A stretch of 44,381 bases of DNA, taken from positions 1-44,381 of the forward strand of contig CAKNHF010000025.1 in the NCBI GenBank assembly GCA_930972465.1, read 5' to 3'. This DNA is from an uncultured Lachnospiraceae bacterium (GTDB lineage Bacteria > Bacillota > Clostridia > Lachnospirales > Lachnospiraceae). Below are positions 8,309-15,009 of this stretch, piece after piece; position 1 is the stretch's first letter, and every line of letters begins with the position of its first letter. The position numbers and the translations under genes were made by a program. A model generated the notes under the pieces. That model was not told where the DNA came from. It did not search any database and saw only the letters and a program-made list of their open reading frames with translations.

Positions 8309-9957
8309 AGCTCATCATTCCTTTCTGTCCAGGTCCACTGATCCACATTATTGACAAGGGACCATCCATGTCCGTGAGGATGAATCTTCTGGTCCGCCAC
8401 CTGAAGACCTTCCCTCACCCAGTACAGGTGATCGATGTTTACCAGCCATACCCAGGGAATGTCTCCGTCCTGGGTTACTCCCGTACTCCCGTCCCACTGG
8501 GAGAGCTTCCACAGCTCGTAGGATTCCTCCAGATCATTGCTCGCCAGCGCCTGATCCATATATCCGTCCACCGTGGAATTAGAATACGGGGAATACTCTG
8601 CCGAGTCGGTTCCATCGATCGTATGGTAGATATTGTAAAGTTCCATCGGGGTATGCGCTCCCCATCCCCACAGCAGCGGTTCTGACAATGCCCGATCATA
8701 GGCTGTATCCCATCCGGCACCCTCAATCGTACAGGATATTCCCAGTTCCTCCATCTGAGCCGCGAAATCCGCGGTCAGAGCCTGGCGTACCGAGTCTCCC
8801 GTAGAATAGAGCAGGTTCATCTCCGCTTTCACACCGTTTTTCTCCCGGACGCCGTCGTCTCCCATCGTCCATCCTGCTTCATCGAGAAGAGCCGCAGCGG
8901 CCTCCGGGTCATACTCCACCTCAGACGCTTCATTGTACCAGGGAAGACCGTCACATACACTGTATGCGGGACTTCCGTATCCGTTCAGCACATTGTCGAT
9001 CATTTCCTGTCTGTCCACACCGATATTGATGGCGCGGCGCACCAGAACATCGGATGTGAAATCATTCCCGACTGTTCTGCCTTCTTCGTCTGTTCCCGAA
9101 GGCACCGCCGGAAGATTAAAGCCCCGGTTGTCCACGCTGGCATAAGAAGCCAGGGAATATCCCTCCACAGTCTGATCCGAATATGTGGCAGAAGTATACG
9201 CCACATCCACCTGTCCGGCCTGAGCCGCGAGAAAAGCTGCGTCTTCCTCCATAAACAGGATCGTCACCTGCCGCATCTTCGGCGCTTCCCCGTAATAGTC
9301 CGGATTTGCTTCCAGAATGACCTGCTGCCCCCGGTCCCACTGCCTCAGGATATATCTCCCTGATCCGATGGGATTCGAGCCATATGTCGCACTGTCATAC
9401 GCATGTTCCGGCACGATCCCGACGATTGCCATGGTATAGGGCCAGATAGAGAACGGCCGGGTCATATGGAACACTGCTGTTGTGCTGTCTGCCGCTTCTG
9501 CATAGTCAAGCATGGTAAAATCATTTACAGCACTTGCCTCTTTCACCGTATTATATGTAAATGCCACATCCTCCGCCGTCAGCGGCTCCCCGTCAGTAAA
9601 ATTCACATCGTCCCGGATTGTCACAGTCCAGGTCATTCCGTCTTCACTGACGCTGTAGTCTGTGGCAAGATCATATCCGATAGTCAGATCTGTATTCGTC
9701 ACGGTAAGAGTGCTCTGGATCAGAGGTTCATGAACATGTTCGCCGGCTCCCCAGCCGTATGCAGGATCAAATCCCGCTTCCGGCTCAGAGTTCGGATCCA
9801 TGGCAATGATCACTGAATCACTGTCAGCCCGGCTGTTTTCAGCTGTCTGCCCTGATGATGTGTCTTTCCCCTGACATCCGGAGAGAAGCCCCAGCGCCAG
9901 AGAGGCACTCAGCAGGATCGCTGCAGTACTTTTCATTCTCTTTCTCATTTTCATCAT
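8305..9957 (-). CDS. Extracytoplasmic solute-binding lipoprotein, SBP_bac_5 family, probable nickel binder (NikA-like)
   Basis: This 550-residue protein has a lipoprotein signal: a positively charged start, a hydrophobic stretch, then lipobox LSGC with Cys28 as the predicted lipid-anchored residue. The mature part is a cluster C (family 5) binding protein for nickel or peptides (GEPLTAEDVAFTYNTV, DVLVRRAINIGVDRQ). Near the C-terminus the motif HPHGHGW could supply histidine ligands to a metal, which fits the upstream lar genes. The ATG at 9957 overlaps the larC stop by four bases. A nickel role is inference from context and the histidine motif; peptide binding is the alternative. Confidence 0.85.
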   Translation of the reverse strand: MMKMRKRMKSTAAILLSASLALGLLSGCQGKDTSSGQTAENSRADSDSVIIAMDPNSEPEAGFDPAYGWGAGEHVHEPLIQSTLTVTNTDLTIGYDLATDYSVSEDGMTWTVTIRDDVNFTDGEPLTAEDVAFTYNTVKEASAVNDFTMLDYAEAADSTTAVFHMTRPFSIWPYTMAIVGIVPEHAYDSATYGSNPIGSGRYILRQWDRGQQVILEANPDYYGEAPKMRQVTILFMEEDAAFLAAQAGQVDVAYTSATYSDQTVEGYSLASYASVDNRGFNLPAVPSGTDEEGRTVGNDFTSDVLVRRAINIGVDRQEMIDNVLNGYGSPAYSVCDGLPWYNEASEVEYDPEAAAALLDEAGWTMGDDGVREKNGVKAEMNLLYSTGDSVRQALTADFAAQMEELGISCTIEGAGWDTAYDRALSEPLLWGWGAHTPMELYNIYHTIDGTDSAEYSPYSNSTVDGYMDQALASNDLEESYELWKLSQWDGSTGVTQDGDIPWVWLVNIDHLYWVREGLQVADQKIHPHGHGWSLVNNVDQWTWTERNDEL

Positions 9958-11246
9958 TCTTCTTCCCTGTTCCTTTTTCTTCTCTGAAGCGCCTCCTCGA
10001 ATACGCTCCGGTAGGACACCCGGTTCTTTCTTGCCAGATCCGCCACATCTTCAAACTCCGGCTTGGCATGGCTTACGCCGAATCCCTCTGCAGCCTTGAT
10101 CCGCACTTCTCCCCAGCGGGTCTGGACCCGTTCTGTCACTGGGGCGAGGAAATACTTGCCGCATCGATGCGCCCGCAGACCGTTCGTAGTAGTCTCGTCC
10201 AGTATATGCCGGGCAAGCTTTCCTTCGTCTTCCGGACGGCAGAGTACTGTCAGCACATGTCCCGGGCGGCCTTTCTTCATGGTTCCTGCCACTGTATAGA
10301 CATCCAGTGCGCCGTGATCCAGCAGACGGGAACAGGCATAAGCGAGCGCCTCCGGTGTCATGTCATCGATGTTGCACACCAGCTCCGTGATTTCTCCGTT
10401 TCCTTTCTCTGCTGTATCTCCAAGGAACACCCTGACACAGTTTGCCTGTTCAAAGGTCTTCGTGCCGATGCCGATACCCACGCCGCGTGTCTCCATAACA
10501 GGCATCGGTCCGAAGGCATCTGCAAAATGTTTCAGCAGAGCCGCACCTGTCGGCGTACACAGCTCTCCTCTGATCGATCCGCCGTAAACCGGAACTCCCT
10601 CCAGGATGTTTGCCGTCGCAGGCGCAGGCACCGGCATAACTCCATGGGCGCATCTCACCGTTCCGCTTCCCACATGAATCGGTGACACAATGATCTGCTC
10701 TGCCCCGAGAAGATACATGGCATAGCACACACCTGTCACATCCGCAACCGCATCCAGAGCTCCCACTTCATGAAAATGAACATCCGACACAGGACAGCCG
10801 TGAGCTTTCGCCTCGGCAGCGGCAATATCGTCATATACGGCACGGGCATGAATTTTCACTTCTTCCGGAAGCTCCAGATGGCTGATCAGATCCGCGATAT
10901 GTCCCGGCGCAGCATGGTGATGATGGCCATGCTCGTGATGGTGCCCATGTTCATGGTGATGATCATGTTCATCATGATGACTGTGTTCATGATCCTGCTC
11001 ATGATAATGGCCGTGCCGGCTGTCCGTTCCCTGCTCCCGTTCTTCTTCTCCATATACGGTCACCGCCATATGGGTTCCGGCGATTCCGCAGGTCTTTCCC
11101 GGATGAGCTTCGATTCTCACTCCCGGAAGCCCCAGTCCGTTCATCGTGTCAAGAAATCCCTGCTTATCTTCCAGAAGTTCATACAGGGCTGACATGAGCA
11201 TGTCTCCTGCCGCTCCCATGCTGCACTCAATATATAATGTCTTCAT
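9954..11246 (-). CDS. larC: Nickel-pincer cofactor biosynthesis protein LarC (cyclometallase)
   Basis: LarC inserts nickel into the pyridinium-3,5-bisthiocarboxylate mononucleotide in a CTP-dependent step, the last stage of making the lactate racemase cofactor. The 430-residue protein starts with the family motif ECSMGAAGDMLMSALYELL and contains FHEVGALDAVADVTG and GELCTPTGAALLKHF. In Lactobacillus plantarum the protein is made from two frames by ribosomal frameshifting; here it is one continuous frame. Residues 78-116 form an insertion with 21 histidines, a likely nickel store. The gene follows larB by three bases and overlaps the binding-protein gene by four. Confidence 0.95.
   Translation of the reverse strand: MKTLYIECSMGAAGDMLMSALYELLEDKQGFLDTMNGLGLPGVRIEAHPGKTCGIAGTHMAVTVYGEEEREQGTDSRHGHYHEQDHEHSHHDEHDHHHEHGHHHEHGHHHHAAPGHIADLISHLELPEEVKIHARAVYDDIAAAEAKAHGCPVSDVHFHEVGALDAVADVTGVCYAMYLLGAEQIIVSPIHVGSGTVRCAHGVMPVPAPATANILEGVPVYGGSIRGELCTPTGAALLKHFADAFGPMPVMETRGVGIGIGTKTFEQANCVRVFLGDTAEKGNGEITELVCNIDDMTPEALAYACSRLLDHGALDVYTVAGTMKKGRPGHVLTVLCRPEDEGKLARHILDETTTNGLRAHRCGKYFLAPVTERVQTRWGEVRIKAAEGFGVSHAKPEFEDVADLARKNRVSYRSVFEEALQRRKRNREEE
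10905..11020 (-). repeat. Low-complexity His-codon tract inside larC
   Basis: A CAT/CAC/GAT/GAA-rich stretch encodes the histidine-rich loop of LarC (residues 78-116), with runs such as HDHHHEHGHHHEHGHHHH. Tracts of this kind in nickel chaperones (for example UreE, HypB) bind several metal ions. Being low-complexity, it could vary in length between strains. Confidence 0.85.
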
Positions 11247-11249
11247 CTC

Positions 11250-12017
11250 TTATTTTTCCTCCTTTATTCCTTCCATCTGATTGATCATGCTGGCCAGATA
11301 GCCCGCTCCGAATCCATTGTCTATGTTGACCACGCTGCATCCGGAAGCGCAGGAGTTCAGCATGGACAGAAGGGCAGACAGACCGCCGAAACTTGCGCCG
11401 TATCCCACACTGGTAGGGACGGCGATAACAGGACAGTCCACAAGACCGCCGATGACTGAGGCGAGAGCCCCTTCCATTCCCGCCACCGCCACAACGCACC
11501 GTGCGCTCATCAGAGGATCCAGGTTTGCGAGCAGGCGGTGCAGTCCCGCCACTCCCACGTCGTAGAGACGGGTCACCCTGTTTCCCATTGCTTCCGCGGT
11601 CAGAGCCGCCTCCTCAGCAACCGGCATATCGCTGGTTCCGCCGGTTGCCACGACAATATTTCCCCTTCCCGGGCGTTCTTCCGGGAAAGCCACAGCCAGT
11701 TTCGGCAGCGGATGATAGTCCACAGGGACCGCATCTGCCAGGACTTCCGCCGCCTCCCGGCCGAGCCTTGTCACAAGTATATTCCTGCAGCCCCGTTCTC
11801 CCATTGCCTCAACAATTCCCCGTATCTGTTCCGGCGTCTTGCCAGCGCCGTAGATCACTTCTGCCGCTCCCTGGCGCACGCTCCGGTGAAGATCTATTTT
11901 GGCATAATCCAGATCCTCAAAAGGCGCCTCCTTCAGGTCAAGCAGCGCATCTTCCGGAGAGGTTGTCCCGTCCGCCACACTGCGCAGAAGATTCAATATA
12001 TCATGTTTATTATCCAT
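11250..12017 (-). CDS. larB: Nickel-pincer cofactor biosynthesis protein LarB (carboxylase/hydrolase)
   Basis: LarB carboxylates the pyridinium ring of nicotinic acid adenine dinucleotide and cleaves the dinucleotide, giving the dicarboxylated mononucleotide used by LarE. The 255-residue protein has the family's N-terminal LARB segment (SPEDALLDLKEAPFEDLDYAKIDLHR) and a C-terminal PurE-like domain with VVATGGTSDMPVAEEAALTAEAMG and VPTSVGYGASFGG. Length is normal for the family. It lies 36 bases after larE and three before larC, inside the operon. Confidence 0.95.
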   Translation of the reverse strand: MDNKHDILNLLRSVADGTTSPEDALLDLKEAPFEDLDYAKIDLHRSVRQGAAEVIYGAGKTPEQIRGIVEAMGERGCRNILVTRLGREAAEVLADAVPVDYHPLPKLAVAFPEERPGRGNIVVATGGTSDMPVAEEAALTAEAMGNRVTRLYDVGVAGLHRLLANLDPLMSARCVVAVAGMEGALASVIGGLVDCPVIAVPTSVGYGASFGGLSALLSMLNSCASGCSVVNIDNGFGAGYLASMINQMEGIKEEK

Positions 12018-12053
12018 TTCCTTTCATCCTCCCTAAGAAATGTCTCCGTTCTG

Positions 12054-12809
12054 TTACGCCGACGGCTTTCTCCCTGCCATGTCCAGCAGTACCGCAGGGA
12101 AAAGGGGTTCCAGCCGTGAACAGATTTCCTTTCTTTTTTCAAGTGCCAGCTCCATCTGCGCTTCCGTAAACTGGAGGCGTGCCCCATCCGGCATAAGCCG
12201 CACCCGGAAATCGGCAAACCCCATTCCCGCCAGTGTGCTTTCTGCTTTTTCGACCCGGTCCAGATCTTCTCCCGTGATCCTCATTCCGGTGGGGATCCGG
12301 GTTGCAAGACATGCGTAAGCCGGTTTGTTCCATGTAAATATTCCGGCCTCTTTTGACTGTCTGCGTACTTCCTCTTTCGTAATGCCGCACTCGCGCAGCG
12401 GCGACCGGACGTGCAGCTCCTTCAGCGCCTGCATGCCCGGCCGGTCGCCGGCGTCATCCGAGGCATTGGTTCCGTCAAGCAGAAGAGTATGCCCGTCTCT
12501 GCGGACATTATCCCAAATCAGGCTGAACAGCGCCTTCTTGCAGTAATAACATCTTTTCGGCCCGTTTTCAGCCGCCCCGGGAACCGAAAGAATATCTGCC
12601 CGGATCACTTTCAGAGGAATGTCCAGTTCTTCCGACAGTCTTTTTGCATCTGCAAGTTCAAAATCAGGCTGAAATGCCGTCTTTACATAGTAGGCATGCA
12701 CCTCGCACCCATACCGCTTTGCCGCCCACAGCAGAAACGCTGAATCTGTTCCTCCCGAGAAAGCAGCCGCTGCTCTCGGCGCCGTATGAAAAAATTGTTC
12801 CAGTGTCAT
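12054..12809 (-). CDS. larE: ATP-dependent sacrificial sulfur transferase LarE
   Basis: LarE adenylylates the dicarboxylated nucleotide and donates sulfur to form the thiocarboxylates that hold nickel. The 251-residue PP-loop protein shows the pyrophosphatase loop SGGTDS at 18-23 and CYYC at 87-90. Cys167 in WNKPAYACLATRIP corresponds to the sacrificial cysteine 176 of the L. plantarum enzyme. The frame is open upstream to a GTG at 12866, but I start at ATG 12809 because MTLEQFF matches the family N-terminus. First gene of the lar-nik operon; a terminator hairpin lies about 60 bases upstream. No larA is in the window. Confidence 0.93.
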   Translation of the reverse strand: MTLEQFFHTAPRAAAAFSGGTDSAFLLWAAKRYGCEVHAYYVKTAFQPDFELADAKRLSEELDIPLKVIRADILSVPGAAENGPKRCYYCKKALFSLIWDNVRRDGHTLLLDGTNASDDAGDRPGMQALKELHVRSPLRECGITKEEVRRQSKEAGIFTWNKPAYACLATRIPTGMRITGEDLDRVEKAESTLAGMGFADFRVRLMPDGARLQFTEAQMELALEKRKEICSRLEPLFPAVLLDMAGRKPSA

Positions 12810-12869
12810 AATGTTTTTCTCTCTTTCCGCAGATCGATATTCCGAGGATTCCTTTCCTCTCCTCACATC

Positions 12870-12912
12870 AAAAAGGAAGATATCCGCTTTCTTCTGAAAG
12901 CAGACACCTTCC
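12870..12912 (-). terminator. Intrinsic terminator immediately upstream of larE, possible attenuator
   Basis: On the minus strand GGAAGGTGTCTGCTTTC (12912-12896) pairs over all 17 positions, including three G-U pairs, with GAAAGCGGATATCTTCC (12891-12875). The loop is AGAA and a TTTTT run follows at 12874-12870. A purine-rich ribosome-binding region and the larE start lie 60 bases on. It could simply end the DUF3842 transcript. Its place between a 216-base leader and the operon also suits conditional termination. Confidence 0.75.
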
Positions 12913-13128
12913 TGGCATCGATTCTGTCTCGTATATATTTTCTGATAGTTACCTGATATTTTCCGGCCCGCTGTACCATTCTTTGCTCTGAAACCGGCAC
13001 CGTTCCATGACTTCTGCCATTTTCCGCCGGCTTCCTGCCGGCTCTGTCCGGGCCGTTTTCTCTTCCGCAGCCGCTCCTGTCTGTATCGGCTTCAGCCGGC
13101 TGCATCAGATTCCGGATAACAGATTGTT
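12913..13128 (-). promoter_or_regulatory. Candidate structured leader of the lar-nik operon
   Basis: Together with the terminator this fills the 319-base gap between DUF3842 and larE. The distal part is G/C-rich and holds local hairpins such as GCCGGC-aggaa-GCCGGC (minus strand, 13043-13027). An 80-codon open frame spans 12863-13105 but has arginine/glycine-rich, family-free composition and I do not regard it as a gene. The sequence matches no riboswitch class that I can recall. A leader function is inferred from the terminator that closes it. Confidence 0.35.
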
Positions 13129-13536
13129 TCAGCTGATAAATGTTCCCAGCGCATCGGCCGCATACTGAACATTCTTTGACATGGACGCGTCAGCAGCGCC
13201 CACAACAATATTGTCACAGAGGTTGACCGGGATCAGTATCCTCCTGGCTCTGCTCTGTCCCACGGCCACTGCCATTCGCGGCGTAATTTCTCCCAGCATG
13301 GAATCTGCGATCACAATCCCCACAGGACCCATGATCACATCTGCTCTCCCGGAGGCAACAACCACCGAATTTTCTCCCGTTGCCGCCTGATCTGCGCCTG
13401 CACGGAGCATGGCACCGGTGGCAATACTGTTGGTTCCGACCGCAAGGATCTCAACCTCAGGATATCTCTCTTTAATCACTGACACAAGCTGACATCCCAG
13501 GCCTCCACCCTGTCCGTCAATGACCAGTACCTTCAA
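13129..13536 (-). CDS. DUF3842 family protein
   Basis: A 135-residue protein recognised as DUF3842 by its N-terminus MKVLVIDGQGGGLGCQLVSVIKE, a Rossmann-like beta strand with a glycine-rich turn. No catalytic function is established. Later blocks (GTNSIATGAMLRAGADQAATGENS, MGPVGIVIADSMLGEITPRMAVAVG) suggest a nucleotide- or small-ligand-binding fold. Translation starts at TTG 13536 with GGGGGTGA six bases upstream; the promoter at 13577-13605 gives a short leader. It precedes the lar operon on the same strand; a functional link to nickel cofactor synthesis is possible but rests only on adjacency. Confidence 0.85.
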   Translation of the reverse strand: MKVLVIDGQGGGLGCQLVSVIKERYPEVEILAVGTNSIATGAMLRAGADQAATGENSVVVASGRADVIMGPVGIVIADSMLGEITPRMAVAVGQSRARRILIPVNLCDNIVVGAADASMSKNVQYAADALGTFIS

Positions 13537-13576
13537 GAAATCACCCCCGACTCTGTCTTTTTATAACCACTTTAAC

Positions 13577-13605
13577 AGTTTATTAAAAAGCGGGCCGGAT
13601 GTCAA
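13577..13605 (-). promoter_or_regulatory. Sigma-A-type promoter of the DUF3842 gene
   Basis: On the minus strand a consensus -35 TTGACA (13605-13600) is followed by a 17-base spacer and -10 TAAACT (13582-13577). Transcription would begin near 13570, about 35 bases before the TTG start codon. Confidence 0.7.
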
Positions 13606-13636
13606 TATCTGTTCTTTTTGTTTCCGATTCATATTT

Positions 13637-14413
13637 TTAATGATCCGGATAAGTTATACTGATGTGAATCATCTCTCCATTCTGTTTCCTGATCTCATTC
13701 TGCGCCATACAAATGCAGCCGACAACATCAGGGCCGCGGCCGTCGGGAAAAGATATGCCGGGTCTCCTGTCCTGCCCGCCTGTTCCGCTGAATGAAGTCA
13801 GCTCCAGATATCTGCCGTCCTGCACCCTGCCGAGGATGTCCTCCGCCTCCGTCAGTTCCAGCAGTGTTTCCGAAGAACCGTTGAAAACAGCGATAGCGAT
13901 CCTGTTGTTCTCATTGCTCTGTACAAGCATGTCAATAGCGCTGTTCAGCGACTCCACCATTGCATTGATTCTGGAATCTGCCCCCGTGGGATCAGACACT
14001 GTCTCTGAATCCGTTCCCCAGCACATGCTCGCCGAAATATCCAGGATAAACACCACATCCACAGGCTGCTCTGTGACCACGCTCTGAGACGTGGCCAGCG
14101 CGGAATATGTGATAAGAAAATCCGCATCTCCTCTTTCCACCCTTATCTCCTCAGAGGAAGCATCTCCGCTGAACGTGATATCCTCTGACGAGACAGTTTT
14201 GTCAGTCCAGATTCTCCCTGCATAGCGGGTCGAATTATCACTTCCCAGTGTATCCCGGTACCTGTCTCTTGTATCGGTATCCGCTGTAGTTTTCACAGCG
14301 GCTCCGGCTGTCACGGCCGGGCTTCCCGCCGCTGCGCCAAGAGCCACGATCAGAGCCATGAAGAATGCTCCCGCCGGGATTCTTCTGTATTTTCTTTTCC
14401 GTGTATTATGCAT
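13637..14413 (-). pseudogene. Collapsed von Willebrand factor A surface protein: N-terminal domain fused out of frame to its own wall anchor
   Basis: The frame encodes 258 residues: a signal peptide (charged start, then AGAFFMALIVALGAAAGSP), and a vWA domain with MIDAS motif DISAS at 125-129. After about LTSFSG the sequence loses similarity to anything expected of this fold. In the next minus-strand frame, 13669 to about 13790, lies TGDPAYL, a hydrophobic helix (ALMLSAAFVW) and a basic tail (RRMRSGNRMER) ending in a stop: a typical C-terminal membrane anchor/sorting signal. The simplest reading is a large in-gene deletion that removed the middle of a long adhesin and shifted the frame. The start ATG at 14413 has AAAGGAG ten bases upstream. 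Confidence 0.7.
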
Positions 14414-14466
14414 CTCAACTCTTCTCCTTTTCTGATCCGGCTGTCCGCCTTTCTCTTCCACGCTGC

Positions 14467-14472
14467 ATTATA
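14467..14472 (-). promoter_or_regulatory. Probable -10 element of the vWA remnant gene
   Basis: TATAAT on the minus strand, 54 bases before the start codon. The -35 region 17 bases upstream (CTGGAA) is poor, so this is a partial promoter match. Confidence 0.4.
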
Positions 14473-14568
14473 CACGAAAAACTGCTGCATTCCAGTGGGA
14501 GTTTCTGGATGCTTTTTGCGACTGATGATCTCCTGTCTTCATCCGCTGTCAGCTTTCCGGAAAATCAG

Positions 14569-14608
14569 ACAAGCCGCACAGGCGCCTTCCGACGACTGTG
14601 CGGCTTGT
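14569..14608 (-). terminator. Terminator hairpin after the HMA-like gene
   Basis: ACAAGCCGCACAG and CTGTGCGGCTTGT form a perfect 13-base-pair stem with a 14-base loop, 31 bases past the HMA-like gene. The following minus-strand sequence (CTGATTTTCC) has only a modest T-tract. Confidence 0.7.
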
Positions 14609-14639
14609 ATAATTCTATCATTGTCTTTTCCGTCCCGGA

Positions 14640-14873
14640 TCAATATGCGAATCCTGCAAAGGACAATTCACATCCGCTGCCTACACGGCTGAAGATATTT
14701 ACAATCCTGGTCATGACCTCCGGATATTTATCCTTCTCCGTTTTCACAAGGATCTTTGTGTTCTCCTCCGTAAATTCTGCTGACTCGACATCTTCAATCT
14801 CAAGAATCTCCCGTAATATCTCCCCTGCTGTTTCTTCCGTTATGCTTTTGGACAACCGATAGTATCTTCCCAT
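14640..14873 (-). CDS. Small HMA-like (ferredoxin-fold) protein
   Basis: This 77-residue protein has the beta-alpha-beta-beta-alpha-beta pattern and spacing of heavy-metal-associated domains (EILREILEIEDVESAEFTEENTKILVKTE). It lacks the CxxC metal motif; the only cysteine is near the C-terminus (GSGCELS). The function is unknown. It stands alone between its own strong promoter (14958-14986) and a terminator, so it is transcribed as a single gene. The palindrome downstream of the -10 suggests repressor control. The gene is very likely real; the family assignment is structural guesswork. Confidence 0.7.
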   Translation of the reverse strand: MGRYYRLSKSITEETAGEILREILEIEDVESAEFTEENTKILVKTEKDKYPEVMTRIVNIFSRVGSGCELSFAGFAY

Positions 14874-14897
14874 TCCACAGACCTTCTTTCCGAATTC

Positions 14898-14917
14898 AAG
14901 ACCCGCTCGCGAGTCTT
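14898..14917 (-). promoter_or_regulatory. Hairpin in the 5' leader of the HMA-like gene
   Basis: As RNA, AAGACUCG and CGGGUCUU pair over eight positions (one U-G) around a CGAG loop, 25 bases before the start codon. It could stabilise the message or influence ribosome access. Confidence 0.4.
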
Positions 14918-14932
14918 ACCCCATCTGATATA

Positions 14933-14946
14933 TTAGAATCTTCTAA
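14933..14946. promoter_or_regulatory. Palindromic operator candidate
   Basis: TTAGAA-TC-TTCTAA has perfect six-base arms and lies at about +5 to +18 relative to the predicted transcription start of the HMA-like gene, a classic repressor position. The cognate regulator is unknown. Confidence 0.45.
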
Positions 14947-14957
14947 CCTTCAGTCTT

Positions 14958-14986
14958 ATTATAGTCTCCCTCTCCCGGCCTGTCAA
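14958..14986 (-). promoter_or_regulatory. Consensus sigma-A promoter of the HMA-like gene
   Basis: The minus strand carries TTGACA (14986-14981), a 17-base spacer and TATAAT (14963-14958), a perfect match to the housekeeping consensus. Transcription should start near 14951, 78 bases before the gene. Confidence 0.9.
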
Positions 14987-15009
14987 AGGGAATCATCGGG
15001 AAAGACAGA

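Noticed and set aside
10905-11020. Tandem repeat or CRISPR-like array in the CAT/GAT-rich stretch
   Set aside because: It is low-complexity coding sequence for the histidine loop of LarC, with no spacers or regular repeat unit.
12863-13105. 80-codon minus-strand frame in the larE leader
   Set aside because: Composition is Arg/Gly/Lys-rich without a family, it covers the terminator hairpin, and no good ribosome binding site precedes it.
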